NCBI GenBank assembly: GCA_963665405.2
Contig: CAXXUH010000003.1
Coordinates: 372,001 to 436,000, forward strand
Direction of reading: 5' to 3'
DNA length: 64,000 nucleotides
Source: G963665405 sp963665405
GTDB lineage: Bacteria > Chloroflexota > Dehalococcoidia > Lucifugimonadales > G963665405
Each line of letters begins with the position of its first letter. Within the stretch, counting starts at the first letter, position 1. The notes beneath the pieces are model-generated. The model saw nothing but the letters and a program-made list of their open reading frames with translations, had not been told where the DNA came from and searched no databases. The position numbers and the translations under genes are program-made. Of this stretch, positions 42,936-52,404 are shown in pieces.

Positions 42936-43529
42936 CTACGTCTGCTCCTCGACCATACGCACGAACAGCTCGTGCACACGGGGGTCCTCGGTCAGCTCGG
43001 GATGGAACGCGGTCGCCAGTATCCGGCCCTGGCGTACCGCTACCGGGCGCCCGTCGTCCAGGGTCGCCAGGACCTCGACGTCGCTGCCCGTGTGAGCGAC
43101 GACCGGCGCTCGGATGAAGATCGCGTGGAAAGGCGGGCCGGAGACGCCCTTGATGTCGAGGTCCGCCTCGAAGCTGTCGACCTGCCGGCCGAACGCGTTA
43201 CGCCTGACCTCGATGTCCATGAGCTTCAGCGGGTCGGGCCTGTGGTCGGCGAGCCGGTTGGCGAGAACGATCATGCCGGCGCAGGTGCCCCAGATGGGAA
43301 ATCCGCCCCTGACTCGGTCGGAGACGGGCTTCCGGAGGTCGTAGATGTCCATGAGCTGGACTATCGTCGTGCTCTCGCCACCGGGGATGATCAGGCCGTC
43401 GATGGAGTCCAGGTGCCGAGCCAGGCGCACCTCGGCCGTCTCGACGCCGATGCGTTCGAGGGTCTGCCGGTGCTCCTGGAAATCGCCCTGGATGGCAAGG
43501 ACGCCGATTCGTGGCAAGCTACCATCCAC
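42936..43529 (-). CDS. pdxT: Pyridoxal 5'-phosphate synthase glutaminase subunit
   Basis: 197-residue class I glutaminase that feeds ammonia to PdxS. It shows [20 protein letters not shown] at the start, [11 protein letters not shown], the nucleophile Cys in [12 protein letters not shown] near 83, and the His-x-Glu pair in [15 protein letters not shown] near 175. Length is normal. It overlaps pdxS by 11 nt, and the downstream GNAT-like gene follows closely. Confidence 0.96.
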   Translation of the reverse strand: MDGSLPRIGVLAIQGDFQEHRQTLERIGVETAEVRLARHLDSIDGLIIPGGESTTIVQLMDIYDLRKPVSDRVRGGFPIWGTCAGMIVLANRLADHRPDPLKLMDIEVRRNAFGRQVDSFEADLDIKGVSGPPFHAIFIRAPVVAHTGSDVEVLATLDDGRPVAVRQGRILATAFHPELTEDPRVHELFVRMVEEQT

Positions 43530-44427
43530 GCATGGCGAGCTGCTCCTCCTCGGGCATGGTCCTCACGTCCAGGCCTGGCATCGCAGATCCGAGGCCTCGG
43601 GAGATCTCGGCGAGCATGCCCGGGTCCCGGAAGTGGGTGGTGGCCTTCACGATGGCCTGGGCCATGATCTGCGGCTGCTCTGACTTGAATATGCCCGATC
43701 CCACGAAGTTGCCGTCGACCCCGAGCTGCATCATGAGCGCTGCGTCGGCGGGCGTCGAGATCCCGCCCGCGGCGAAGTTGACGACGGGCAGCTTGCCGGT
43801 GCCGTGTATCTCCTTGACCAGCTCGAACGGAGCCTTCAGGTCGCGGGCCGTGGCCATCAGCTCGTCCTCGTTCATGCCCTGGATCCGGCGCATTTCGCCG
43901 AAGACGGAGCGGGCGTGCCGGACCGCCTCCACGACGTTGCCTGTGCCGGCCTCTCCCTTGGTGCGGATCATCGCCGCGCCCTCGCCAATGCGGCGCAGGG
44001 CCTCGCCCAGGTTGCGGCATCCGCAGACGAACGGAACCTTGAAGTCGTGCTTCCACACATGGTTGTTCTCGTCGGCGGGCGTGAGGACCTCGGACTCGTC
44101 GATATAGTCGACGCCCAGCGACTCCAGGATCTGAGCCTCTACGAAATGGCCGATACGGGCCTTCGCCATGACCGGGATGGTAACCGCCTCTATGATCTCC
44201 GCGATCATGGATGGATCGGACATCCGGGCCACACCCCCGTCCTTTCTGATGTCGGAGGGCACGCGCTCAAGCGCCATTACGGCACAGGCGCCGGCATCTT
44301 CGGCGATCTTGGCCTGGTCGGCGGTCACCACGTCCATGATGACGCCGCCCTTGAGCATCTGCGCCAGCCCAGCCTTGACCCGCCATGTCCCGGTTTCGGT
44401 CTCCCTGGTAGTCGTCTCTACTGTCAT
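43519..44427 (-). CDS. pdxS: Pyridoxal 5'-phosphate synthase lyase subunit
   Basis: 302-residue TIM-barrel synthase that makes PLP from ribose 5-phosphate, glyceraldehyde 3-phosphate and ammonia. Signature blocks are [20 protein letters not shown] with the catalytic Lys, [35 protein letters not shown], and [17 protein letters not shown] with the second catalytic Lys. It ends EEQLAMRGW. It is transcribed away from pdxR with a shared 540-bp regulatory gap. Confidence 0.98.
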   Translation of the reverse strand: MTVETTTRETETGTWRVKAGLAQMLKGGVIMDVVTADQAKIAEDAGACAVMALERVPSDIRKDGGVARMSDPSMIAEIIEAVTIPVMAKARIGHFVEAQILESLGVDYIDESEVLTPADENNHVWKHDFKVPFVCGCRNLGEALRRIGEGAAMIRTKGEAGTGNVVEAVRHARSVFGEMRRIQGMNEDELMATARDLKAPFELVKEIHGTGKLPVVNFAAGGISTPADAALMMQLGVDGNFVGSGIFKSEQPQIMAQAIVKATTHFRDPGMLAEISRGLGSAMPGLDVRTMPEEEQLAMRGW

Positions 44428-44464
44428 CCCTTTGTCCCTCCCTCGGCTACTGTGAATCTAGCAG

Positions 44465-44800
44465 GGTTCTTCGTGAAACCCTCTCGGCCATCCCCCTGGC
44501 CCCCTTCCTGGCCAGGAAGGGGGGAGAAATCAATTTCTGAGGTTTTCCGCCTCAGACTTCCGGCAATCCCGACTTTTCGGGATCTGCGTTGCAATCCCGA
44601 CTTTTCGGGATCAGCACCATTTTTCATTAGGACCCGACCGGAGGCCTCCCGACTTTTCGGGATCTGCACCCCATTTTTCATTAGGACCCGACCGGAGGCC
44701 TCCAATAGGTCCAGGGCAGGGATGGATCCCACCGTCAGCTACCGCGAACTTAGTGCACCCCTTCCTAACCTTCCCCAGCGAAGGGAATGGATCCACTCAC
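44465..44800. repeat. R2 repeat and short duplicated segments between pdxS and pdxR
   Basis: R2 core at 44478-44560 (CCCCCTTCCTGGCCAGGAAG), then two copies of a block with CGACTTTTCGGGATC(A/T)GCACC, CATTTTTCATTAGGACCCGA and CCGGAGGCCTCC at about 44605-44702. A CCTTCCTAACCTTCCCC hairpin follows near 44760. No gene. Confidence 0.7.
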
Positions 44801-44896
44801 GACCCATTATAGCTACTCGATTCGGCTTGTAAACGAGCCGTCGCGGCGCTCGCGTCCTGTACGCTGCAAGAGCTCACGCCGTTTACCATAGCTTGC

Positions 44897-44921
44897 AAGT
44901 GGCTTGGTACAAGAGCCACTT
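44897..44921. promoter_or_regulatory. Probable PdxR operator
   Basis: Perfect 8-bp inverted repeat AAGTGGCT (44897-44904) and AGCCACTT (44914-44921) with a 9-bp spacer. It overlaps the -35 box and spacer of the pdxR promoter. Position in the pdxS/pdxR divergent gap and symmetry suit a dimeric GntR/MocR regulator. Confidence 0.55.
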
Positions 44922-44932
44922 TCGTGTACAAT
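44904..44932 (+). promoter_or_regulatory. Promoter of pdxR
   Basis: TTGGTA at 44904-44909 and TACAAT at 44927-44932 with a 17-bp spacer. TSS would be near 44939, about 28 nt before the TTG start at 44967. Confidence 0.6.
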
Positions 44933-44966
44933 CATAGGGCCATTTGGTCCAGTGACGGGAGTCGAC

Positions 44967-46484
44967 TTGCCCAACCGTTCGCCGTCTGCGCCGATAGTCA
45001 ACGTCGCCCTCGATCGTTCGGCGTCCACACCTCTGTACCGGCAGCTTTATGAGGGGCTGCGGATGACGATACTGGAGGGCAGGCTCGCCCCTCGGACGAA
45101 GCTCCCCTCTTCTCGACTCCTTGCAGCGGAGCTATCGATCGCACGCAACACCGTGATGAACACGTACGATCAGCTTCTCGCGGAGGGGTATCTGGAGGGC
45201 AGGACCGGTTCCGGAACCTACGTGGCCCGGGAGCTGCCGGACGATCTTCTGCAGGTCAGGACGACGGCCGCCCGGACGGCTTCACCCGGTAGGGACGGAC
45301 GCGCCCTGTCTCGCCGGGGCGACGTCGTGGCGGCAACGACCGTGAACGAGCCGCACGACTTCGCGGGTCCGCGGGCCTTTCGCCCTGGGCTGTCCGCCCT
45401 CGAGGCGTTCCCGGTCAAGACGTGGGCACGGCTGTGGAACCGCCAGTGGCGCCGGCCTACGTTGGACCTGCTCGGCTATGGCGACCCGGCTGGGTACAGG
45501 CCGCTGCGGGAGATAATCTCCGACTACCTGGGAGCGGCCAGGGGAGTGCGCTGCGACGCGGAGCAGGTCATGATGGTGGCGGGCTCGCAGCAGGCGCTCG
45601 ACATAGCCGCCCGCGTGCTCCTCAACGAGGGCGACGTGGTCTGGGTCGAGGACCCGGGCTATCCCGGCACACGCGGCGCGCTCAGAGGGTCCGGAGCACA
45701 GCTCGTGCCTGTGCCAGTGGACCAGCAGGGGCTGGACGTCTCGATCGGAAAGGCGCGGGCGCCAGACGCACGGCTCATCCACGTGACCCCTTCGCACCAG
45801 TACCCTCTCGGGATCACGATGACCCTGCCCCGGCGCCTGGCGCTTCTGGACTGGGCCGGGCGGTCGCAGGCCTGGGTCCTCGAGGACGACTACGACAGCG
45901 AATACCGCTATACGGGCCAACCTCTGGCCGCGCTTCAGGGGCTGGACACCGAGGCCCGCGTGATCTACGTCGGCTCGTTCAGCAAGATCCTGTTTCCGTC
46001 GCTGCGCATCGGGTACATGGTGGTCCCGCACGACCTGATAGACGCCTTCGTGGCGGCGCGCGCGCTTATCGACCGCGGCTCCCCCTCGATGGAGCAGGCG
46101 GTTCTAGCGGACTTCATCGCGGAGGGGCATTTCGTCCGTTACATCCGGCGCGTCCGCTCGCTCTACGCGGCGAGGCAGGAGGCCCTGGTGGAGGCGGCGG
46201 AGCAGGAGCTGGGAGGTCTGCTGGAGGTGCCCGCAAAGGACTCCGGGATGCATCTTGTGGGGTGGCTGCCTGACGGCGTGGACGATCAGCTGGCGTACCG
46301 GAGGGCGGCCTCCTACGAGGTCGAGGCGCCGCCCCTATCCACCTACTACATGGAGCAGCCTGGACGTGGGGGGCTGCTGCTCGGCTATACAGGGGTCAAC
46401 GAGGATGAGATTCGGGAGGGTGTGGCGAGGCTTGCAGCGGCCTTGCGTGATGTGCGGCGAGCTGGGAGCGGGCGAGGTTCGTAG
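44967..46484 (+). CDS. pdxR: MocR/PdxR-type transcriptional regulator
   Basis: 505 residues: an N-terminal GntR winged helix (STPLYRQLYEGLRMTILEGR, LPSSRLLAAELSIARNTVM, LEGRTGSGTYVA) followed by a fold-type I aminotransferase-like domain with PLP lysine in YVGSFSKILFPSLRIGYM near 340. Such proteins sense PLP and control pdxST. The TTG start at 44967 is supported by GGGAG five bases upstream and the promoter at 44904-44932; an upstream frame from 44904 overlaps the promoter. It is divergent from pdxS with a symmetric operator between them, a classic autoregulated layout. Confidence 0.92.
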   Translation: MPNRSPSAPIVNVALDRSASTPLYRQLYEGLRMTILEGRLAPRTKLPSSRLLAAELSIARNTVMNTYDQLLAEGYLEGRTGSGTYVARELPDDLLQVRTTAARTASPGRDGRALSRRGDVVAATTVNEPHDFAGPRAFRPGLSALEAFPVKTWARLWNRQWRRPTLDLLGYGDPAGYRPLREIISDYLGAARGVRCDAEQVMMVAGSQQALDIAARVLLNEGDVVWVEDPGYPGTRGALRGSGAQLVPVPVDQQGLDVSIGKARAPDARLIHVTPSHQYPLGITMTLPRRLALLDWAGRSQAWVLEDDYDSEYRYTGQPLAALQGLDTEARVIYVGSFSKILFPSLRIGYMVVPHDLIDAFVAARALIDRGSPSMEQAVLADFIAEGHFVRYIRRVRSLYAARQEALVEAAEQELGGLLEVPAKDSGMHLVGWLPDGVDDQLAYRRAASYEVEAPPLSTYYMEQPGRGGLLLGYTGVNEDEIREGVARLAAALRDVRRAGSGRGS

Positions 46485-46520
46485 GGCCCCCTCTGAATCT
46501 CCCCCTGCGAGGGGAAGAGG

Positions 46521-46550
46521 AACAAAAGGCACCTCCCCCGCGGGGGGAGG
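46521..46550 (-). terminator. Terminator of gap (between convergent pdxR and gap)
   Basis: CCTCCCCC (46532-46539) pairs with GGGGGAGG (46543-46550) around a 3-nt loop. On the minus strand it is followed by TGCCTTTTGTT, a convincing intrinsic terminator for gap. Confidence 0.6.
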
Positions 46551-46560
46551 AGGTGTTCCG

Positions 46561-47619
<1,059 letters not shown>

Positions 47620-47739
47620 TGTTGAAACTACCCCCTTTTGACGGTCGCCGGCATTGGTTCCGGCCCGGTGCCATTATAACGGGTGGGGGCTCCGCACGAC
47701 ATGGCCGCAGTCGTGCGGGGTGTCGCGAGGGTGACCTCA

Positions 47740-47990
47740 TCGGGTCACCGGCCCTGAATCGCGTTCTCAAGCATGCCCACCCCACCGTTGGGGTGCTTCT
47801 TTCTTCCCGCCCGTCCGCCCAAGAGTTTGGGAGCACCCCATCCTTCCGCGGAAGGACCGCAAAGGGGGCAGAGCCCCCTTTGGAACCCCAGCGCACTTGA
47901 GGGGGCGTGGGCGTGCGAGGGGGCGCTTGGTGAGGGGTACCCCTTCCTAACCTTCCCCTGCGAGGGGAAGGTATATGTACGACCTTCTCG
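47740..47990. repeat. R4 repeat and CCTTCCCC hairpin
   Basis: R4 at about 47790-47895 (TTGGGAGCACCCCATCC, AAGGGGGCAGAGCCCCCTTT) and CCTTCCCCTGCGAGGGGAAGG at 47951-47971. No gene is seen in 47620-48013. Confidence 0.75.
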
Positions 47991-48013
47991 AGGGGCAGGG
48001 ATGTACTTGCGGG

Positions 48014-48766
48014 CTATTCCTCGCCGGTCAGGGGTCTTCGCTGGAACAGCTGGCCTGGAATGCTCGCGAAGAATCGTCGCCACGACGGGGGGTCGGGCCG
48101 GTCGACCAGTAGCTGTCTGAGAACGTCTGAGGCCGCTCCCACGAGCGGGGCGCCGTGACCCCCGCATAAGACGTCGAAGTCCAGTGAGGCCAGCAGCCGC
48201 AGCGATTCCCTGTACGCCTCGCCGTCGTACCCCGGGAAGGGGACCGACCGGCTGAGCCGCGCGCCGTCGCTGAACAGGGTGTCTCCGGTGAACAGCACCC
48301 CCCTCTTCGGAAGCAGATAGCAGGCGCTCCCCGGCGTGTGGCCGGGCGTGTGGATCACCTGGACCGTCTCGGAAAGGGGGAGAACTTCCCCGCCGTCGAC
48401 CACGTCGGTCACGAGTGTCCTCTGAAGAAACGGCAGCGGGGCCCTGAGACTCGTGAAGGCGCCCATGTAGCTGAGGGAGACGTCGCGGTTGGAGTGGGTC
48501 TTGGTGTCGAGAGTGTGAGCCACGATCCGGGCTCCCGTCCGTCTGCAGATCGACAGGGCGCCGCCGGTATGGTCCGGGTGGCTGTGTGTCATCAGGATGT
48601 GCTCGAGCTCTTCGGGGCTCCTCCCGATCCCTCTGATGTAGCGCTCCAGGGACCGGGCGCTCCAGGGCATGCCCGAGTCGACAAGTGTCAGCGCATCGCC
48701 CTCGATGAGGTACATCCGCGACCATGCGATTCCCGGTACCTCGTGAATCCCGGGCAAGATCTCCAC
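48014..48766 (-). CDS. Metallo-beta-lactamase fold hydrolase
   Basis: 250 residues. The zinc motif ILMTHSHPDHTGGA near residue 58, the HTPGHTPGSACYL loop near 128, TGDTLFSDG, and a final GGHGAPLVG histidine complete the metal site of MBL-fold thioesterase/glyoxalase-like enzymes. Substrate unknown. GTG 48766 was chosen over a longer frame because it gives the standard VEILPGIHEVPG opening and follows GGAGGG. It is a single-gene unit on the minus strand. Confidence 0.88.
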   Translation of the reverse strand: MEILPGIHEVPGIAWSRMYLIEGDALTLVDSGMPWSARSLERYIRGIGRSPEELEHILMTHSHPDHTGGALSICRRTGARIVAHTLDTKTHSNRDVSLSYMGAFTSLRAPLPFLQRTLVTDVVDGGEVLPLSETVQVIHTPGHTPGSACYLLPKRGVLFTGDTLFSDGARLSRSVPFPGYDGEAYRESLRLLASLDFDVLCGGHGAPLVGAASDVLRQLLVDRPDPPSWRRFFASIPGQLFQRRPLTGEE

Positions 48767-48894
48767 CGGGCGGCCCTCCTCGCCGTTCGACGGCCGGGAC
48801 GCTGCCGCCGGACCCGGTCCAGTGTACCTTCTCGTCGATCCCGGTGGTAGCGTCGAGGCGGTCATCCAGGGCCTTTTCATTCTCCCACTATTCC

Positions 48895-49170
48895 CCGTAC
48901 CTCCCCCGTTGAGGTGCCCACTTATTCCCGCCCACCCGGCCGGTAAGACCGGCAGCTATGAAGACCGGGAGGGGCGACTTGCAAAAGGCCACGCCGCCAG
49001 AGATTCAGGGGCACCCATCCGTCTTAGGCGGACCGCGAAGGGGCCCTGCCCCCGTGCAAACCCCCGGCCGGGGCCTAGCACATGCCCTGTGCGCTCCTAC
49101 GCTCAGGAAGGTCGGAGTCGTGGAACGACTACTGGATGGCCAACTATCGAATTTTGAAAAAGCCCTGGCG
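48895..49170. repeat. Full-length family R1 repeat
   Basis: Runs from CCCCCGTTGAGGTGCCC through GGCCGGTAAGACCGGC, AAGACCGGGAGGGGCGACTT, CGTCTTAGGCGGACCGCGAA and TACTGGATGGCCAACTATCG. It matches the R1 copy at 60100-60355 over its whole length. Confidence 0.85.
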
Positions 49171-49460
49171 GTGATGGGGCCCGCCGCGGGAAAGCTTGGT
49201 GACCGTGGCCGCGCCGTCAGCGTCCAAGCGGTCCTCCTGGGTGCCGGCACACACTGCCGCGGCCCGCGGTTGTACGAACAGGGCCTCGCTCCACCTGTCA
49301 CCCGGCTGTACGGGTGGCGCTGACCGACGCTGCCGGGCCGGAGCTGCCCTGGGTGCAACCCTCCACCTACGACATCCGCATGTAGACGTGCTCGCAACAG
49401 TTGGGTCGCGGCGGCACAATCCTCAGGGGATACGGAAAGAGTGTGAAACCCTACACAATG
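49171..49460. other. Unassigned stretch before the cNMP-binding gene
   Basis: Several short open frames overlap here on both strands, but none has a convincing start, domain or codon pattern. It may be decayed coding DNA. Confidence 0.4.
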
Positions 49461-49489
49461 TTGACAGTGTTGTGGGCGATATGTAGTCT
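49461..49489 (+). promoter_or_regulatory. Candidate promoter of the cNMP-binding gene
   Basis: TTGACA at 49461-49466 and TAGTCT at 49484-49489 with a 17-bp spacer. It implies a leader of about 220 nt. Confidence 0.45.
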
Positions 49490-49654
49490 CGTGGCAAGGG
49501 CGCGAACGCAATATGGACGAATGCCAGTGCTCGCCCGGCGCCTTTTGAGGCATCGACGGCTTGGAGTGCACGAGGGGGAACGAGCAGGATCGGCCCCTAG
49601 ATGGTGGTCGGAACGCACTCGCAAGACCGGGATTCCGGGCGAGCATCAGGGTCG

Positions 49655-49690
49655 AGGCCGCACGGGGAACCGACGGGCCCCGTGCGGCCT
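49655..49690 (+). promoter_or_regulatory. Strong hairpin in the leader of the cNMP-binding gene
   Basis: AGGCCGCACGGGG (49655-49667) pairs perfectly with CCCCGTGCGGCCT (49678-49690) around a 10-nt loop, ending only about 12 nt before the AGGAGGTGG ribosome site. There is no T-run, so mRNA stability or translation control is likelier than termination. Confidence 0.5.
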
Positions 49691-49714
49691 CCCGTTCTCA
49701 CAGGAGGTGGACTC

Positions 49715-50239
49715 ATGGAAGCTGCCGAAACCGCCATCGGCTATTCCGTTCCGACGGATTCGGAGCTGGACGTGCTTCGCCGCGTCGACCTGTTCCGAGA
49801 GCTGACGGACGAGCAGATTCAGGAGGTGGCGTCGCTAGGTCAGCCGCTGCAGATCTCGGCGGGCCAGGCGCTCGTGCAGGCCGGTGAGGCGGGCAATCTG
49901 CTCTTCGTGGTCATCAGAGGATTCGCCCAGCTAACGGCCCGGTCCGCCGCCGGTGAGATCCCCGTCCGGGCCGCCGGTCCGGGAAAGGCGTTCCCGCTAG
50001 CGGCGCTCGTGGGGTCGGGAACGCTCATCACCTCCGCCGAGGCGATAACGGACATGGACCTGCTCGCGCTGCCGCGCGCGCCACTGCTGGCGCTCTGCCG
50101 CCGAGACCCGGCGATCGGTATGGGTATCTACGCGGCGATCGCCGAAGTGTTCGGAGAACGGTACAAGAAGACTCTGGCGCACCTTACCACGGCGGCCGAG
50201 CAGGTCCTGAGGCAGTCCGACTTCTTCGCCAACGTGTGA
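49715..50239 (+). CDS. Cyclic nucleotide-binding domain protein without HTH
   Basis: 174 residues. Residues about 16-130 form a Crp-type cNMP-binding beta-roll (DVLRRVDLFRELTDEQIQEV, GQALVQAGEAGNLLFVVIRG, DLLALPRAPLLALCRRDP). The canonical RxS phosphate cassette (GE-x-A-RSA) is not seen, so cAMP binding is doubtful. It ends in a helix (ERYKKTLAHLTTAAEQVL) and has no DNA-binding domain. It may be a stand-alone sensor acting on a partner. ATG 49715 follows a perfect AGGAGGTGG. Promoter and hairpin leader lie upstream. Confidence 0.82.
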   Translation: MEAAETAIGYSVPTDSELDVLRRVDLFRELTDEQIQEVASLGQPLQISAGQALVQAGEAGNLLFVVIRGFAQLTARSAAGEIPVRAAGPGKAFPLAALVGSGTLITSAEAITDMDLLALPRAPLLALCRRDPAIGMGIYAAIAEVFGERYKKTLAHLTTAAEQVLRQSDFFANV

Positions 50240-50302
50240 GAAGACCTCGGACTCAACGGGAGCCGCGGATCGGGCGGCCGGTCCGGTCAGACCCTGCTTT
50301 AG

Positions 50303-52014
50303 CCCGAATCCACCGAATGACGGCCTTGGGGACAGCCCATGAAGAAGCTAGAGGGTGCTCCTCTGAATCTGGGATAATGGTTTTGGAACAGAAACCCGCG
50401 CGGAAACAAGGAGCACCCAATAGATGCTGCCACAGAACAAACCCGACCGTATCCGCATCCTCTTTGACGACCATCGCCTGGTGGCCAATGCCGGCCTGCT
50501 CGTGCCGGCCACCCTCGCCCGGCACCTGGGCCTGCGAGAACTCGTCGACCATCACCTTGACCTCGGCGGCGCGCCGGGACGGGCGAACACGGGGGACAAG
50601 ATGCTGACGCTGGTCGCTTCCGCGCTGGCTGGCGGCGACTGCATCGACGACGCCGATGCGCTGCGCGCTGGTGGGACGGTCGGTGTTCTAGGCTGCGTGG
50701 TCAAGGCGCCATCCACCCTGGGGACGTTCCTGCGCAGCTTCCGGTGGGGGCATGTCCGTCAACTCGACCGCGTGAGCCGCCAGTTGTTGGCCCGGGCCTG
50801 GGCCGCTGGGGCCGGACCCGGCGACTCGCCCCTGACCATCGACCTGGACTCGACCATCTGCGAGACCTATGGACTGGCCAAGGAGGGAGCGCGCCACCAC
50901 GGCTATACCGGCAAGCGGGGCTATCACCCCCTGTTGGCCGTCGCCGCCGGCACCGGCGACGTGCTGATGTCCCGGCTGCGCGAGGGCCGCGCCAACACCG
51001 CTCGGGGCGCCGCCCACTTCCTGCGTGAAACGGTGAGCCGGGTTCGCCGTGCCGGGGCCAGCGGGCAACTTACGGCGCGGGCCGACAGCGGCTTCTACGC
51101 CCACGCTCTCGTCGCCGCCTGTCGTGAGATGGATGTCCGCTTCTCCATCACCATCCGCCAGCACAAAAGCCTGCGGAACCTGATCGAGGCGATTCCCGAT
51201 GCAGACTGGACGCCGGTCCCCTACTGGATGGACGGCGCCGCCGATGTGGCGCAGACCACCTACACCCCCTTCCGGACTGAGCCCGGCGCCGCACCGGTGC
51301 GGCTCATCGTCCGGCGGGTGAAGCCCACGCCCGGTTCCCAACTGGCCCTCTTCGCCACCTACAGCTATCACGGCTTCATCACCGACCGGGACGGAGAGAC
51401 CCTGGAACTGGAGGCCGACCACCGCCGCCACGCCGAGATCGAGAACGCCATTCGAGACCTCAAGTACGGCGTCGGTCTGAACCACATGCCGTCCGGCCGC
51501 TTCGCCGCCAACGGCGCTTGGCTGGCGGTACAGGTGATGGCCCACAACCTGGCCCGCTGGACGGCGCGGATCGGTCTGGGCGAGCAGATCGCGACCACCA
51601 AGACCCTTCGGCGACGGTTCTTCTCCCTGGCCGGACGGCTCACCCGCTCGGCACGCCGCCTCACCCTGCATCTGCCACAGCGCTGGCCTTGGGAAACCCA
51701 GTTCAGTCGCGCCCTGGCACGGCTGCGAGCGATTCCACTCCCAGCCTGACGGCGCCCGTCCGCAACTGACCCGCCATCCGCCCAACCGAACGTCCCCGCA
51801 AACTCGCGCCAGTCCGGTCCGCGAGCACCTCTCGCCGCGTCCTCTCCCCGCCATCTCGCCCTACCCAACGTCCCCAGACGGTCACAAGGTCTCCCCGCGG
51901 CGGCTGAAGACAGACACCGGCCCCATTTACCCGAATCGTGCCCGGACCATCGCCTCCCTTTGCCCCTCATCACCCATTCTGCTGCTGCAACGTCATACCT
52001 TCGGTGGATTCGGG
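50303..52014 (+). mobile_element. IS1380-type element, second family, intact copy B
   Basis: Perfect 15-bp inverted repeats CCCGAATCCACCGAA (50303-50317) and TTCGGTGGATTCGGG (52000-52014), flanked by a 5-bp duplication TTTAG (50298-50302 and 52015-52019). It holds one intact transposase gene. It inserted shortly after the cNMP-binding gene. Confidence 0.93.
50424..51749 (+). CDS. IS1380 family transposase (copy B, intact)
   Basis: 441-residue DDE transposase. The first catalytic Asp lies in LTIDLDSTICETYG near residue 140, followed by GYTGKRGYHPLLAVAAGTGD. The second Asp is in LTARADSGFYAHAL near 217, and the C-terminal Glu region is EADHRRHAEIENAIRDLKYG. The start ATG 50424 has AAGGAG 11 bases upstream. 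It could act in trans on the decayed copy A, whose ends are still intact. Confidence 0.93.
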   Translation: MLPQNKPDRIRILFDDHRLVANAGLLVPATLARHLGLRELVDHHLDLGGAPGRANTGDKMLTLVASALAGGDCIDDADALRAGGTVGVLGCVVKAPSTLGTFLRSFRWGHVRQLDRVSRQLLARAWAAGAGPGDSPLTIDLDSTICETYGLAKEGARHHGYTGKRGYHPLLAVAAGTGDVLMSRLREGRANTARGAAHFLRETVSRVRRAGASGQLTARADSGFYAHALVAACREMDVRFSITIRQHKSLRNLIEAIPDADWTPVPYWMDGAADVAQTTYTPFRTEPGAAPVRLIVRRVKPTPGSQLALFATYSYHGFITDRDGETLELEADHRRHAEIENAIRDLKYGVGLNHMPSGRFAANGAWLAVQVMAHNLARWTARIGLGEQIATTKTLRRRFFSLAGRLTRSARRLTLHLPQRWPWETQFSRALARLRAIPLPA

Positions 52015-52214
52015 TTTAGGCTACGGATCAGGGCACGACGCTGGTGATCTCGGAGTGGGCAACGGTCAATCACTGAAGAGAGTACGAGAACCTGCCTGAA
52101 CGAATGGTCCTGCTCAAGCGCATGGAGGCGCTGGTTGTCCAGCCCGCGACAACCGAGATGTGGGTGGAGTCTCCGGTTATCGGCTAGGTTCGGAGGTCGC
52201 GAAAGGGCCTGGGG

Positions 52215-52360
52215 AAGCCCCAGCAAAAACCCTTTCGACCATCCCCCTGGCCCCCTTCCGGGCCAGGAAGGGGGGAGAGAAGTATCTGAGGGAAACCCTC
52301 AGACTCCCGGCAAAGGGGCCTCGCCCCTCTGCACACCCCGTTGTTTAGTCTTGCCATCGG
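52215..52360. repeat. Family R2 repeat
   Basis: One unit with CCTTTCGACCATCCCCCTGG, GGCCAGGAAGGGGGG, TATCTGAGGGAAACCCTCAG and AAGGGGCCTCGCCCCTCTGC. The remaining 52020-52214 holds nothing I recognise. Confidence 0.8.
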
Positions 52361-52404
52361 GACTCCGCCCGATCCCGCCGCGCCAATGGAGGAGCAAGGT
52401 CCTG

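Noticed and set aside
49144..49419. 91-residue minus-strand open frame
   Set aside because: No start signal or domain and low-complexity composition; overlaps other equally poor frames.
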